Of a stretch of DNA of 64,000 nucleotides, positions 27,919 through 37,936 are shown in pieces (the first letter of the stretch is position 1; each line of letters begins with the position of its first letter). A program made the translations under genes and the position numbers. The notes beneath the pieces were generated by a model that worked only from the letters and a program-made list of their open reading frames with translations, had not been told where the DNA came from and did not search any database. Source of the stretch: Ferruginibacter paludis (GTDB lineage Bacteria > Bacteroidota > Bacteroidia > Chitinophagales > Chitinophagaceae); contig NZ_JAUFQJ010000002.1 in assembly GCF_030409685.1 (NCBI RefSeq), positions 372,001 to 436,000 of the forward strand. Reading direction: 5' to 3'.

Positions 27919-28373
27919 GCCAGTATGCCGTGTTGAATTCTTCCTAATTGGGTTAACACCAGCTGAATGCCGTAAGCTGTGGTTAAAGATTCAAAAGACA
28001 GTGACCCTTCCAGCATCAATGGTTTTCTTTTTAGCCAGTTGTAAAACAGTTCAGTTTTACCAAATGTTTTTTTCCCTTCATTGATCACCTGTGCAATTTG
28101 CATTGCCCGCTCTGCATTAATAGGGGCGAAACTGCCATTGTTTTTGGCATAGCGTTGCAGTGTGCGCTCGCTTATATGCAGTAAGGAAGCCCATTCCGCC
28201 TGGGTAAAGGGAGCTTTATCCGCAATTTTTTTAAATTCGCTGTAGGTAAAGTTTTTTACAGCCGGAATTATTTTTACTGACTTGTTGTAGCTTACTTCAG
28301 GTTCTTCCAGTTTGCTAACTTTGCTTTCGGCAGAAGTTAAATTGTTTTTTTTCAGTTTATTTCGCTTTTCCAT
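27915..28373 (-). CDS. Xre/MbcA-type antitoxin of the RES pair
   Basis: The 152 residues consist of a lysine-rich start (about 1-55), a helix-turn-helix-like region (TQAEWASLLHISERTLQRYAKN, about 77-98) and a C-terminal toxin-binding domain of the DUF2384 type (RAMQIAQVINEGKKTFG then FYNWLKRKPLMLEG). The final GIQLVLTQLGRIQHG is the usual end that enters the toxin active site. It is the first gene of the unit, and a palindrome in its promoter suggests autoregulation. This family neutralises RES toxins. Confidence 0.9.
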   Translation of the reverse strand: MEKRNKLKKNNLTSAESKVSKLEEPEVSYNKSVKIIPAVKNFTYSEFKKIADKAPFTQAEWASLLHISERTLQRYAKNNGSFAPINAERAMQIAQVINEGKKTFGKTELFYNWLKRKPLMLEGSLSFESLTTAYGIQLVLTQLGRIQHGILA

Positions 28374-28390
28374 TATGCGTCATTTGTCAT

Positions 28391-28422
28391 TAAAGTTACG
28401 ACAAGTGTCGCTAATTTTTCAA
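28391..28422 (-). promoter_or_regulatory. Toxin-antitoxin promoter with palindromic operator
   Basis: On the minus strand TTG (28420-28422) and the -7-like TAACTTTA (28391-28398) are separated by 21 nt. The perfect palindrome CGACA-N2-TGTCG (28399-28410) lies in the spacer. A repressor bound there would block the polymerase. It sits directly upstream of the antitoxin gene, the usual place for autorepression by an Xre-type protein. Confidence 0.55.
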
Positions 28423-28477
28423 ATTTTTTTTACAGCATTTTTACAAATAGCTTTACGCATTAAAATACAATTTTTTG

Positions 28478-29590
28478 ATGCGTAAATACAGTCAGTTAAC
28501 GGCCATGCTGGCGATCACCAGGGCGGGCCTTAAATCCATTTTCAGAAGTCCTTCTTCAGTAATTTTTGGTTTTGCTTTTCCTTTTGTATTTATCCTTGTG
28601 TTTGGTTTTATTGGCAATAACGCTGGAGCGCCGGTGTATAAAATTGCGCTGGATAAAAGCTGCGATACCACCAATGCCTTATTTGATTCCATTAAGACAA
28701 GCAACCGGATTAGGGTAGTGCGTTTTGATAATGATAAAGATTTGAGAGAAAGCCTGGTAAAAGGAAAAATTACGGGTATTTTTAGCATTAGGAAAAACGA
28801 AACACCAATACCGGCTTACACGTATACCATTTCAACTACCAGCGCAAGCAACGATAAATGGCCACAGTTTATGCCCGTTGTAAATAATATTGTAAATACC
28901 ATCAGCAATCAAAAATATGTTAACCGGCCAACTTTTGCGGTGCCCGATTTTGATTACAAGCGGGATGTGGAAGAAATCAGGGAATACAAAACAATCGATT
29001 TTATATTGCCAGGCCAGTTGGGTTTTTCATTGCTGAGTTCGGGTGTATTTGGCGTGGCTTTTATGTTTTTTAATTTGAGAAATACATTGGTACTAAAGCG
29101 CTTTTTTGCAACGCCTATCAGCCGTACTTATATTATTTTGGGCGAGGGCCTGGCTAGAATAATATTTCAAATGCTGACTGCAATCGTAATCATTGTTGCC
29201 GGGCATTTTATTTTTGGATTTACATTGATTCACGGGTTGTTTACTTTACTGGAAATGCTGGTGTTGAGCTTTATAGGCCTGGTAGTTTTTATGGGGCTTG
29301 GGTTTATTGTAAGCGGATTGGCCACGAGCGATAGCACCATCCCTCCCTTTGCCAATTTATTGACGCTGCCCCAATTTTTATTGGGAGGCACTTTTTTTTC
29401 GGTGGAAGTTTTTCCCAAGTGGCTACAGCCTATTTCTAATGCCTTGCCACTAACGCATTTAAATACGGCAATGCGGGCAGTTGCATTTGAAGGGCAGAAT
29501 TTGTGGGATGTGAAAAATGAAATAGGTATTTTATTATTATGGGGCGTGATAGTATATGCTGTTGCTGTAAAAGTTTTTAAATGGGAGTAA
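28478..29590 (+). CDS. ABC-2 type transporter permease
   Basis: The 370-residue membrane protein has one N-terminal span (about 24-47), a periplasmic domain (about 50-170) and five to six further spans ending near residue 365. This is the ABC2_membrane layout, with FILPGQLGFSLLSSGVFG and the final SNALPLTHLNTAMR motif. It should pair with a separate ATPase, but none is adjacent on this strand, so the partner lies elsewhere. ATG at 28478 is preferred over a TTG one codon earlier. The next gene overlaps or starts within three bases of its stop. Confidence 0.88.
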   Translation: MRKYSQLTAMLAITRAGLKSIFRSPSSVIFGFAFPFVFILVFGFIGNNAGAPVYKIALDKSCDTTNALFDSIKTSNRIRVVRFDNDKDLRESLVKGKITGIFSIRKNETPIPAYTYTISTTSASNDKWPQFMPVVNNIVNTISNQKYVNRPTFAVPDFDYKRDVEEIREYKTIDFILPGQLGFSLLSSGVFGVAFMFFNLRNTLVLKRFFATPISRTYIILGEGLARIIFQMLTAIVIIVAGHFIFGFTLIHGLFTLLEMLVLSFIGLVVFMGLGFIVSGLATSDSTIPPFANLLTLPQFLLGGTFFSVEVFPKWLQPISNALPLTHLNTAMRAVAFEGQNLWDVKNEIGILLLWGVIVYAVAVKVFKWE

Positions 29591-29592
29591 TT

Positions 29593-30129
29593 ATGATGCG
29601 GTTTATAAAAGCTTTTCTTTTCGGAATCACCGGTTTGTTTATTGTAATTACATTGTTATCGCTGTTAATATCCGGTAATGTAAGGGTATCCCGTGTTGTG
29701 ATTATTAATACTGCTGATGCCGGTAAAGTGTACAACCAGATTGCCAATTTTGATAACTGGAAAAACTGGCATCCAATTTTTACCATTGATTCAGCAAAAA
29801 TTACCCGGCATATTCCTGCAATTGTAGGTAAAGATGCAGGTTGTATTATTTTGCATCGCGGTAAAGAGGTAGAAATCAAATTGATCACAGCCGATTCCAG
29901 CGCCGTGCGGTTTATGTTAAAATCGGAAGGCGAAAATGACATTGAAAATAATATGGTCTTCACTCAATTACCTAACCAGCATGTTGTACAGGTGGAATGG
30001 CGGGCACTCACCCGTTTGCATTGGTACCCATGGGAAAAATTCTATGCTATATTTATGGATAAGATAACCGGCCCTGGTTATGAAACTGCCTTAAACGGGC
30101 TAAAGGACTATATTGAGAAAAATCCATGA
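29593..30129 (+). CDS. Membrane-anchored SRPBCC-fold protein
   Basis: The 178 residues start with a membrane segment (about 5-27), followed by a START/SRPBCC-type hydrophobic cavity domain (TADAGKVYNQIANFDNWKNWHP through RLHWYPWEKFYAIFMDKITGPGYE). Such proteins bind lipids or other nonpolar ligands, but no ligand is known here. Possible starts are the ATGs at 29581 (overlapping the permease gene), 29593 and 29596. The close link suggests translational coupling with the permease. Confidence 0.78.
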   Translation: MMRFIKAFLFGITGLFIVITLLSLLISGNVRVSRVVIINTADAGKVYNQIANFDNWKNWHPIFTIDSAKITRHIPAIVGKDAGCIILHRGKEVEIKLITADSSAVRFMLKSEGENDIENNMVFTQLPNQHVVQVEWRALTRLHWYPWEKFYAIFMDKITGPGYETALNGLKDYIEKNP

Positions 30130-30273
30130 GCTGCCATAATTGAAAAGCAAATCTTCTAAAGAAAATCCTATATAAAATTTAAAACTTCTTTCTCAAACAG
30201 TCCAGCTATTTAAATTATTTTTCGTCCAATGCAACCCCTTGCTACAAATGCTTGTCAGGCTGGTGTAACACAT

Positions 30274-30837
30274 ATGATGGAGTATTCAGTATTGGTAAAA
30301 GATTGTCTTAAACAAAAGCCAGTTGCCCAACAGCAATTGTATGACCATTTTGCGCCATCCATGCTGGGTGTTTGCTACCGGTACACCAAATCGCTCAGTG
30401 ATGCGGAAGATGTGTTGCAGGAAGGATTTATAAAAGTATTTATGCATTTGGCCGACTATAAATTTAAGGGTGAGCTGGGGGGATGGATCCGCAGAATAAT
30501 GGTTACCACGGCACTGAATTATTTAAAAAAAAATAAGCGTTACCGGCAGGAAATGGTATTTGCAGAAACCCCGTTGCACCCGGTATCAGATCAAAACCCG
30601 GCCATTGATTTAGACGCCCGCCAGTTGAGTGATTTAATCCGTCAGTTGCCGGCAGGTTTTCAAACCATTTTCAATCTATATGCCATTGAAGGGTATACGC
30701 ATGTAGAAATTGGACAAATGCTGGGCATCAGCGACGGTACTTCAAAATCACAATATGCAAGGGCAAGATATTTATTGATTGAGTGGATAGAAAAATATTC
30801 ATCACTTCCAAAAAACGAACAGTATGCCGGAAAATGA
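30274..30837 (+). CDS. ECF-type RNA polymerase sigma factor
   Basis: The 188-residue sigma factor has region 2 (CLKQKPVAQQQLYDHFA, YRYTKSLSDAEDVLQEGFIKV, then GGWIRRIMVTTALNYLKK) and region 4 with a helix-turn-helix (THVEIGQMLGISDGTSKSQYARARYLL). It lacks regions 1.1 and 3, as ECF factors do. The ATG at 30274 (MMEYSVLVKD) fits the family better than the one at 30229. The last codons overlap the next gene by 14 bases. That gene encodes a protein with an anti-sigma-like cytoplasmic tip, so the pair probably forms a signalling unit. A second such pair lies at 53.2-55.2 kb. Confidence 0.93.
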   Translation: MMEYSVLVKDCLKQKPVAQQQLYDHFAPSMLGVCYRYTKSLSDAEDVLQEGFIKVFMHLADYKFKGELGGWIRRIMVTTALNYLKKNKRYRQEMVFAETPLHPVSDQNPAIDLDARQLSDLIRQLPAGFQTIFNLYAIEGYTHVEIGQMLGISDGTSKSQYARARYLLIEWIEKYSSLPKNEQYAGK

Positions 30838-32368
30838 ATTTGAAAAAGAGGTGCAACAAAAAATAGTTGGGTTAAAATTGAAACCCAATGATGAAGTGTG
30901 GCAAAATGTGGCCGGCGCAATAACCAAACGAAAAGCAGGGAGAAGATTTTTTGCGCTTATTTTATTGTTATTGTTTTTTTCTATGGCTGGTCTTTTTGTG
31001 ATTTATAACGGCACAAAACAACAAAGAAAGCCAATACTTGCAACGCAGGAAGATATCTCCGGCAACGTTAATAGCTCCAGGCTTTCTGGAAAAAAAGAAG
31101 TAGAGCTTTCAAAGCGTGTAGATGCAGCCACTGATAAAGGAACGGTAGTAAAAGAAAAAATAACTGCTGATAAGTTGATCACGCAAAAGAAAGAGGGGGA
31201 GCCTCTGACAATATTAATTCAATCAGCAGCATCGAAGGAACAATCCGTAGGTAAAACAAATATCGCTCAAAATGAAGTAAAGACAGTCAGGAACCAGCCT
31301 GATATTACCGGTGCATCTAAAAATGGCAGCGGAAAAATTCAATATAAAAAGAAACAAAAGCTAAGTACAAAAATCAGCAAAGGATCTGTGGAAGAGGATC
31401 GAAACGAAACAGCCACTGTTTCTGATAATGAAAGTAAAAATGTGGAGGAAAATACAGCGCTGGTTCTGGTAGATTCTGCGCATAAGTACATTGCCGTTTC
31501 ACCGGTAATAAACCCAACGGGTAAAAATATGCCTTCCGTAAAGGACACCATTGAATCTCTAAAACAATCGGGTGAAAATACCAAATCAGTTGCAAATAAA
31601 ACAATACATATAAAACAAACCAGCAAGTGGAAGTTGGGTGTCAATTTTTCTGCAGGCATTTCAGCAACAAATAACCAATACCTGGGAATTATTGGTTCAT
31701 CAAACAGCGATGCCAATAAAGCCTACTATTCCGCTGATCAAATAAGTACGCCGGGTAACAACAGCCAGGCAGGCACTCCAGTTTATCGTCCTTCTAAAAT
31801 AAGTTCAGGCGCTGGTATTATTGCAGGAATATTTGTTCAAAAAAATATTTCACCTGCTGCAATTTTATCTATTGGCTTAAATTATAAAATGTACAATACA
31901 ACAATGACGGTTGGCAGCCAACTGGATAGTATTGTTCCCGCAAACAATTATTTGAATCTTAGTTCAGCTGCATATAGATTTTATAGAACAGGGGCCTCGT
32001 CCAACTATAAAAATCATTTTCATTTTATAGAATTACCAGTAGCTGTTAAAATCGCTCTAAATAAAAAGCACAAAAGAGCTGCGTACGTAACTACAAGTAT
32101 TGCCATTGCAAGGTTGATTAGTTCAAATGCATTGCAGTTTGATACTGCATCAGGCAAATATTACAGCAATAACAATCTGCTGAAAAAAACGCAGGCCAAT
32201 GTTTCAGTCGGGGCTTTATTTAGTATGTCACGCATGACTAAAAACCCATTGCTGATCGGTCCTGAAATCAATTTCGGTGTAAATAAAATCGCCAGGGAGA
32301 ATCTTTACGGCGGCCGGCGCTACAGTTATTTCGGCCTGCGCCTTCAAAAAAACTTTGGTAAAAAATAA
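30824..32368 (+). CDS. Inner-membrane-anchored protein with C-terminal outer-membrane beta-barrel, probable partner of the ECF sigma factor
   Basis: The 514 residues divide into four parts: a charged cytoplasmic tip (1-40, with D23-E24-V-W26), one membrane span (about 42-61), a long polar linker rich in K, S and T (about 63-265), and a C-terminal region of amphipathic strands (about 266-514) ending FGLRLQKNFGKK. The FHFIELPVAVKIAL segment is typical of PorT-like outer-membrane barrels. There is no cleavable signal peptide, since the hydrophobic stretch lies 40 residues in. As read, the protein would be held in the inner membrane and reach the outer one. The tip resembles that of the paralogue at 53783-55165. 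Confidence 0.75.
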   Translation: MPENEFEKEVQQKIVGLKLKPNDEVWQNVAGAITKRKAGRRFFALILLLLFFSMAGLFVIYNGTKQQRKPILATQEDISGNVNSSRLSGKKEVELSKRVDAATDKGTVVKEKITADKLITQKKEGEPLTILIQSAASKEQSVGKTNIAQNEVKTVRNQPDITGASKNGSGKIQYKKKQKLSTKISKGSVEEDRNETATVSDNESKNVEENTALVLVDSAHKYIAVSPVINPTGKNMPSVKDTIESLKQSGENTKSVANKTIHIKQTSKWKLGVNFSAGISATNNQYLGIIGSSNSDANKAYYSADQISTPGNNSQAGTPVYRPSKISSGAGIIAGIFVQKNISPAAILSIGLNYKMYNTTMTVGSQLDSIVPANNYLNLSSAAYRFYRTGASSNYKNHFHFIELPVAVKIALNKKHKRAAYVTTSIAIARLISSNALQFDTASGKYYSNNNLLKKTQANVSVGALFSMSRMTKNPLLIGPEINFGVNKIARENLYGGRRYSYFGLRLQKNFGKK

Positions 32369-32529
32369 AGGTTTAAAAATATGGCGATCAATGCAACCTT
32401 GTAATTTATAATGTTGTCAATTCTATAATTCAGCTGGCCAAAATCAATTGATGTTTAGCAATTTAGATACTGTGTCAGCAATAAATAAAACATAAACCCG
32501 GTTTAATCACCCACTGTCACGCTGGTTCC

Positions 32530-33117
32530 ATGAAACTAAAAAGAATTTATCTGTCCGTAACATGCCTGGTTGTTTTGCTTTCTGCAAATGGCCAGCATGT
32601 TACAAAATTGGCCCCTGCTAAATTCCAGAGCAGTCTGCAAACCGGACTATCTATTGGTCAAACAGGTAGCAAACCCGCCTGGCTTGTTAATAGTGTTAAT
32701 GGCTTACAATACAAAAACTGGTTCGCCGGAATAGGCCTTGGCATTGACTATTACGGGTTAAAGCGAACGGTGCCTTTGTTTTTAGACGTTCAAAAAAATC
32801 TTTCTGTAAAACAAAATACTTTATTCTGGTACGTCAACGGTGGATACAGCATTCCCTGGGTAATTGAAAGCCACAAGCCAGCCTATGCTAATAAATACGA
32901 GGCTACCGGCGGGTTGTTGTACGAAGCCGGTGCCGGTTATAAATTTTCTCTTTTTAATAAAACGAAGTTGGGTTTAAGTGCAGGCTATTCATTTAAGCAA
33001 TTAAAGGAACAGTTTACTCCACCTTGTAATTGGTGCGAACTGGAAATTCCTCCACCCCAAACCAACAGTTATCAGTTCAGAAGAATTGTTATCAAGGTTA
33101 ACTGGTGGTTGTTGTAA
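32530..33117 (+). CDS. Secreted protein, probable small outer-membrane beta-barrel
   Basis: The 195-residue precursor has a signal peptide ([21 protein letters not shown]) and a body of alternating strands rich in Y, G and aromatic residues ([42 protein letters not shown], and a C-terminal [12 protein letters not shown]). This is the pattern of an outer-membrane barrel, but the family is not recognised. Its last 20 bases overlap the 3' end of queG on the other strand. It follows the barrel-fusion gene by 161 bp and may share its regulation. Confidence 0.65.
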   Translation: MKLKRIYLSVTCLVVLLSANGQHVTKLAPAKFQSSLQTGLSIGQTGSKPAWLVNSVNGLQYKNWFAGIGLGIDYYGLKRTVPLFLDVQKNLSVKQNTLFWYVNGGYSIPWVIESHKPAYANKYEATGGLLYEAGAGYKFSLFNKTKLGLSAGYSFKQLKEQFTPPCNWCELEIPPPQTNSYQFRRIVIKVNWWLL

Positions 33118-34036
33118 ATTTCAGGTTGCGTTGAATACCCTTAAATTTACTGCGCTTAAGGGGGGAGTTTCTAAAGATGAGTTTAAAACTTTCTTCCGTT
33201 AGTTCTTCCCATTCATTTACAGAAAAATCCAATATAGCCGGAATCGGAGTAAAGTTGATTTCGCTGTTTGGTTTACTAAACCGGTTCCATGGGCAAACGT
33301 CCTGGCAAACATCGCAGCCAAACATCCAGTTATCAAACTTGCCTTCCATGGCCTTCGGTATCAACGCATCTTTTAACTCAATGGTAAAGTACGAAATGCA
33401 TTTACTGCCGTCCACCACTTTATCCGGCAAAATCGCTTCTGTGGGGCATGAGTCGATGCATTTGGTGCAGGTGCCGCAATAGTCTTTGGCAAAAGGAGCA
33501 TCATATTCCAGCTCCAGGTCGGTAATCAGGGTGGCGATAAAAAAAAAGCTGCCACTTTGTTTGTTAAGCAGATTCCCATTCTTTCCAATCCAGCCCAGGC
33601 CTGTTTTTTTCGCCCAGCTTCTTTCTAAAACAGGTGCACTGTCAACAAAGCCACGGCCGTTTATTTCGCCGATGTTATCTTTTATTTCCTGCAACAAAGT
33701 TTTCAACTTACAGCGGATTACTTCATGGTAGTCATTGCCAAATGCATATTTTGCAATTTTGGGTGCCATCGATTGTTGCTGTTGTGCGGGAAAATAATTA
33801 AGCAATACAGTGATTACAGATTTTGCACCTGGCACCAATTTTCTTGGATCAATTCTTAAATCGAAATGATTTTCCATGTACTGCATGGTGCCATGCATTC
33901 CTTTGTTGATCCACACTTCCAGCCGCTTGGCATCTTCAGTTAATTCAACTGCTTCGGCAATGCCGCAATGATCAAAGCCAAGCCTCTGAGCGGCTCGTTT
34001 TATAAATTGGGTATAGTCTTTTTTGTGAAGGTTCAA
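33098..34036 (-). CDS. queG: Epoxyqueuosine reductase
   Basis: QueG reduces epoxyqueuosine to queuosine in the wobble base of tRNA, using cobalamin and two 4Fe-4S clusters. The 312 residues match the family. The N-terminal domain has [10 protein letters not shown] and [12 protein letters not shown], followed by the [16 protein letters not shown] motif. Cluster cysteines lie in [16 protein letters not shown] and [11 protein letters not shown]. The reading begins with TTG at 34036, and no in-frame ATG is close. The C-terminal end overlaps the facing gene by 20 bases. Confidence 0.95.
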   Translation of the reverse strand: MNLHKKDYTQFIKRAAQRLGFDHCGIAEAVELTEDAKRLEVWINKGMHGTMQYMENHFDLRIDPRKLVPGAKSVITVLLNYFPAQQQQSMAPKIAKYAFGNDYHEVIRCKLKTLLQEIKDNIGEINGRGFVDSAPVLERSWAKKTGLGWIGKNGNLLNKQSGSFFFIATLITDLELEYDAPFAKDYCGTCTKCIDSCPTEAILPDKVVDGSKCISYFTIELKDALIPKAMEGKFDNWMFGCDVCQDVCPWNRFSKPNSEINFTPIPAILDFSVNEWEELTEESFKLIFRNSPLKRSKFKGIQRNLKFTTTTS

Positions 34037-34054
34037 TCTTGTTCTTTTACAACA

Positions 34055-35104
34055 TCAGTTACATGCGGATGGTATTTCTTCATCGATGCGTTTCTTTATT
34101 TCAAGATACAGTTCTCTCTTTTGATCACTCAATAAGGATTTTACAAAAACAATACCTGCATATTTACGGCACTTGTCTACGAAAGGCCAAGTACCAAAAA
34201 GGCCAGGGCAGCTTACTACGGTACTGTTGCCCTTATCGTCCTGTTCCTGTATCCATTCGCCCAGCCCGTACTCAAATCCTTCTGCTGTTTTTGGTATATA
34301 TATTTTGGGGATATTGACAGTTTGTACAGTTTGCATTTTTTCAATAGCTGCTTCACTTAAAATTCGTTTGCCATTGAACATACCTTTGTTCAAAATCATC
34401 GACAAAAAATTAATGTAATCTTCAGGTGTGGAAACTGCACCTCCGGAAGGATTGGGTGCATCAGAATCGCCTTCAAAAGTGGTGTGTTTCATATTCAGCG
34501 GCCCCAGAATTCTTTGCTTCATCAGCATACCAAAATTCTTTTTGCCAACCACTTCCACTATCCTTGCAGCAATATTTAAACCGATAGTGCCGTAAGCGAA
34601 AGTTGTGCCCGGGTTAGCCGCTATCTCCCTTTTTGCAAATGAATTTACTTCCTCTTCCAGCGACTCGAACTTTCTGCGTTCCAGAATTTTTGCAATCATA
34701 TGCTGGTTATCGGTGATGCCGGTTTCGTGCGCCAGACAATTGCGGATAGTAATATACGCTTTGCCATAGGTTTCATATATGGGCAAGTAAGTGCTCACCT
34801 TATCATCCAGTGAAATTTTTCCTTCATCAACAAAGCTCATTACCAGGGCTGCTGTCAGCCATTTGCTGCAACTTGCTATGGGTGCCTGGCTTTTCAGCGT
34901 AAAATCCCCGACGGCTTTCTGATAGACAATTTTGCCATCCTTGTAAACAACTGCTACCAGGTCTTTGCCCAGCGTTTTTTGATTGGAAGTGAGAAAAGCA
35001 TCTACGCCGCTAAAATTATATTGGCTTTTTGTAAGCAGACAGAGTAGCAGAAAACTCAATACCAGCATGAATTTTAGACAGTTAGAACTAATTTTTTGCG
35101 CCAT
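34055..35104 (-). CDS. Serine hydrolase of the beta-lactamase/transpeptidase-like family
   Basis: The 349-residue precursor has a signal peptide (about 1-28). The mature part is class C beta-lactamase-like: S78-x-x-K81 in ASCSKW, a tyrosine motif in AYGTIG (the usual asparagine is threonine), and a later GLFGTWPFVD replacing the KTG triad. Members act as esterases, D-aminopeptidases or penicillin-binding proteins. The altered second and third motifs make true beta-lactamase activity unlikely. It is on the same strand as queG with 18 bp between them. Confidence 0.85.
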   Translation of the reverse strand: MAQKISSNCLKFMLVLSFLLLCLLTKSQYNFSGVDAFLTSNQKTLGKDLVAVVYKDGKIVYQKAVGDFTLKSQAPIASCSKWLTAALVMSFVDEGKISLDDKVSTYLPIYETYGKAYITIRNCLAHETGITDNQHMIAKILERRKFESLEEEVNSFAKREIAANPGTTFAYGTIGLNIAARIVEVVGKKNFGMLMKQRILGPLNMKHTTFEGDSDAPNPSGGAVSTPEDYINFLSMILNKGMFNGKRILSEAAIEKMQTVQTVNIPKIYIPKTAEGFEYGLGEWIQEQDDKGNSTVVSCPGLFGTWPFVDKCRKYAGIVFVKSLLSDQKRELYLEIKKRIDEEIPSACN

Positions 35105-35299
35105 ATTTTCCTGTAATTTAAATTGGATAGAGATTTGACAATTTTTATAAAGTTATTCGAAATTGTCTATCCTGTAATCGGATGTTGAATTTGAATGACT
35201 TATTTAACAATCTCCAAAATCTTTATTTCAAAAAAAATGGTGATTCGCGGGGATGCATTCTTTTACAATTAAATTAATAACTAAAATAAATTTTACAAT

Positions 35300-37936
35300 A
35301 TGAACCTTAATAATTTCACCATTAAAGCCCAGGAAGCTGTTGCACAGTCACAGCAATTGGCTTTCAATAATAAAAATCCCAATATTGAAACAGAGCACTT
35401 ATTGAAAGCTTTGTTAAGCGAAGAAGATTCGCCCATAGAATTTTTGCTGAAGAAAAATAATGTAAACGTAAATTTTGTAGAAACAAAAGCGGACGAAAGC
35501 ATTAATAAGTTGCCGAAGGTGCAAAGTGGAGAGCCTGCCCAGTCCGTAAGCAGGGACATGAACAGTGTGGTGCTGCGTGCAACCAGCGCATTGAAAACTT
35601 TTGGCGATGAGTTTGTAAGTGTTGAATATTTATTGCTTGCGATATTGCAGGGAAATGATAACAGCGCCAAGTTGCTGAAAGATGCTGGATTAACAGAAAA
35701 GGGATTGATTGCAGCAATCAAAGATTTGCGTAAAGGATCAACCATTTCTTCTCAGACAGAACAAACCCAGTTTAATGCATTGAATAAATATGCGAAGAAC
35801 CTGAATGAAATGGCAAGGGCCGGCAAGTTGGATCCTGTGATAGGCCGCGATGAAGAGATACGGCGTACACTGCATATTCTATCAAGAAGAAGTAAGAACA
35901 ACCCTATTTTGGTAGGTGAACCCGGTGTTGGCAAAACCGCTATAGCAGAAGGTTTAGCCATGCGCATTGTGAATGGTGATGTGCCGGAGAATTTAAAATC
36001 AAAAATTATTTATGCGCTGGATATGGGCCAGCTGATTGCGGGCGCCAAATACAAGGGAGAATTTGAAGAAAGATTAAAAGCAGTAGTGAAGGAGGTGGCC
36101 GGTAGTGACGGAGATATCATTTTGTTTATCGATGAAATACATACACTGGTAGGTGCTGGTGGCGGTGATGGCGCAATGGATGCTGCCAACATTTTGAAAC
36201 CTGCTTTGGCACGTGGAGAGTTAAGGGCAGTTGGTGCCACAACATTGAATGAATACCAGAAATTTTTTGAAAAAGACAAGGCACTGGAACGCCGTTTTCA
36301 GAAGGTGTTGATTGATGAGCCAAGTGTGGAAGATGCGATTTCTATTTTAAGGGGATTGAAAGACAGGTATGAAACCTATCACCACGTATTAATAAAAGAC
36401 GAAGCCATTATAGCGGCCGTTGAATTATCGCACCGCTATATTACTGACCGTTTTTTACCTGATAAGGCCATTGACCTGATTGATGGAAGTGCGGCCAAAC
36501 TTAGATTGGAAATGAATTCAATGCCGGAAGAGCTGGATAAACTGGAACGGCAGATTCGTCAGCTTGAAATTGAAAGAGAAGCCATTAAAAGAGAAAATGA
36601 TGCAACGAAATTAAAAGAGCTGAATACGGAAATAGGTAACCTGGCTGTTGAGCGGGATACTTTTAAAGCTAAATGGCAGCAGGAAAAGGAAGTGGTCGAA
36701 AAAGTACAATCAGCTAAAAGCGAAATTGAAAACCTGAAATCTGCAGCTGAAAAAGCTGAACGGGAAGGAAATTATGGCCTTGTTGCAGAAATAAGATATG
36801 GTAAAGTACAACAGCAGGAAAAGATCATCCAGGAACAGACAGCGCTGCTGGATGAAATCAGTGAAAAGCGTTTGTTGAAGGAAGAAGTGGATGCGGAAGA
36901 TATTGCTGTAAGTGTTGCGAAAGCTACCGGTATCCCGGTAACTAAGATGTTGCAAAGCGAGCGGGAAAAATTATTGCACCTGGAAGAGGAATTGCATAAA
37001 AGGGTGGTAGGCCAGGATGAAGCCATTGAAGCGGTAAGTGATGCGATCCGCCGCAGCAGGGCAGGCTTGCAAGATCCCAAAAAACCGATTGGTTCATTTA
37101 TATTTTTAGGTACTACCGGTGTGGGTAAAACAGAGTTGGCAAAAGCATTGGCAGAGTATTTGTTTGACGATGACAGCATGATGACCCGTATTGACATGAG
37201 TGAGTACCAGGAAAAGCATTCTGTGAGCAGGCTGGTAGGTGCACCTCCGGGATATGTGGGTTACGATGAAGGCGGACAATTAACTGAAGCGGTTAGGCGC
37301 AAACCTTATAGCGTGGTTCTGCTGGATGAAATTGAAAAGGCGCATCCGGATGTTTACAACGTTTTATTGCAGGTGCTGGATGATGGTCGCCTGACCGACA
37401 ATAAAGGCAGGATAGTGAACTTTAAGAATACGATTGTGATCATGACCAGTAATATGGGAAGTCATATTATCCAGGAAAATTTTGAAAAGGTAAATGATGA
37501 AAATAAAGAGGAAGTGGTAGAAAGCACAAAAGCTGAAGTCCTCAGCCTGTTGCGTCAAACCATCCGGCCAGAGTTTTTAAACCGCATTGATGAAGTAATT
37601 ATGTTCCAGCCATTGATGAAAAAGGAAATCAAGGGAATTATCCGGATTCAGTTGGATAACCTGAAAGATCTGGTGTCAAAATCAGGCATTCAACTGGAGT
37701 TTAGTGATTATGCGCTCGACTACCTGGCTGAAAATGGGTATGACCCACAGTTTGGTGCAAGACCCTTGAAAAGGTTAATTCAAAAGGAAATCGTAAACCA
37801 GTTGAGCAAGCGGATTTTGATGGGTGATATTGATAAAACCAAGCCGGTTCTGGTGGATGTTTTTGACGGCGTGGTAGTTTTCAGAAATGAAGTGATTGCA
37901 GATAAGACAAAGGAAAATGCGGTGAAAGCTGGTTAA
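35300..37936 (+). CDS. clpB: ATP-dependent disaggregase ClpB
   Basis: ClpB rescues aggregated proteins together with DnaK. The 878 residues contain an N domain (1-145), AAA+ domain 1 (Walker [10 protein letters not shown] near 209-217), the coiled-coil middle domain (about 410-530, with [21 protein letters not shown]), and AAA+ domain 2 (Walker [10 protein letters not shown] near 611-619, then [13 protein letters not shown]). The middle domain separates it from ClpA and ClpC. The length is typical. The gene stands alone with a 195-bp upstream region in which I could not find a strong promoter match. Confidence 0.97.
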   Translation: MNLNNFTIKAQEAVAQSQQLAFNNKNPNIETEHLLKALLSEEDSPIEFLLKKNNVNVNFVETKADESINKLPKVQSGEPAQSVSRDMNSVVLRATSALKTFGDEFVSVEYLLLAILQGNDNSAKLLKDAGLTEKGLIAAIKDLRKGSTISSQTEQTQFNALNKYAKNLNEMARAGKLDPVIGRDEEIRRTLHILSRRSKNNPILVGEPGVGKTAIAEGLAMRIVNGDVPENLKSKIIYALDMGQLIAGAKYKGEFEERLKAVVKEVAGSDGDIILFIDEIHTLVGAGGGDGAMDAANILKPALARGELRAVGATTLNEYQKFFEKDKALERRFQKVLIDEPSVEDAISILRGLKDRYETYHHVLIKDEAIIAAVELSHRYITDRFLPDKAIDLIDGSAAKLRLEMNSMPEELDKLERQIRQLEIEREAIKRENDATKLKELNTEIGNLAVERDTFKAKWQQEKEVVEKVQSAKSEIENLKSAAEKAEREGNYGLVAEIRYGKVQQQEKIIQEQTALLDEISEKRLLKEEVDAEDIAVSVAKATGIPVTKMLQSEREKLLHLEEELHKRVVGQDEAIEAVSDAIRRSRAGLQDPKKPIGSFIFLGTTGVGKTELAKALAEYLFDDDSMMTRIDMSEYQEKHSVSRLVGAPPGYVGYDEGGQLTEAVRRKPYSVVLLDEIEKAHPDVYNVLLQVLDDGRLTDNKGRIVNFKNTIVIMTSNMGSHIIQENFEKVNDENKEEVVESTKAEVLSLLRQTIRPEFLNRIDEVIMFQPLMKKEIKGIIRIQLDNLKDLVSKSGIQLEFSDYALDYLAENGYDPQFGARPLKRLIQKEIVNQLSKRILMGDIDKTKPVLVDVFDGVVVFRNEVIADKTKENAVKAG

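Noticed and set aside
33136..33163. Inverted repeat cccttaa/ttaaggg near the end of queG as a terminator
   Set aside because: It lies inside the queG coding sequence and is not followed by a T-run on either strand.
34055..35104. Antibiotic-resistance beta-lactamase
   Set aside because: Only the SxxK motif is standard; the second and third motifs are altered, so a general serine hydrolase is the safer call.
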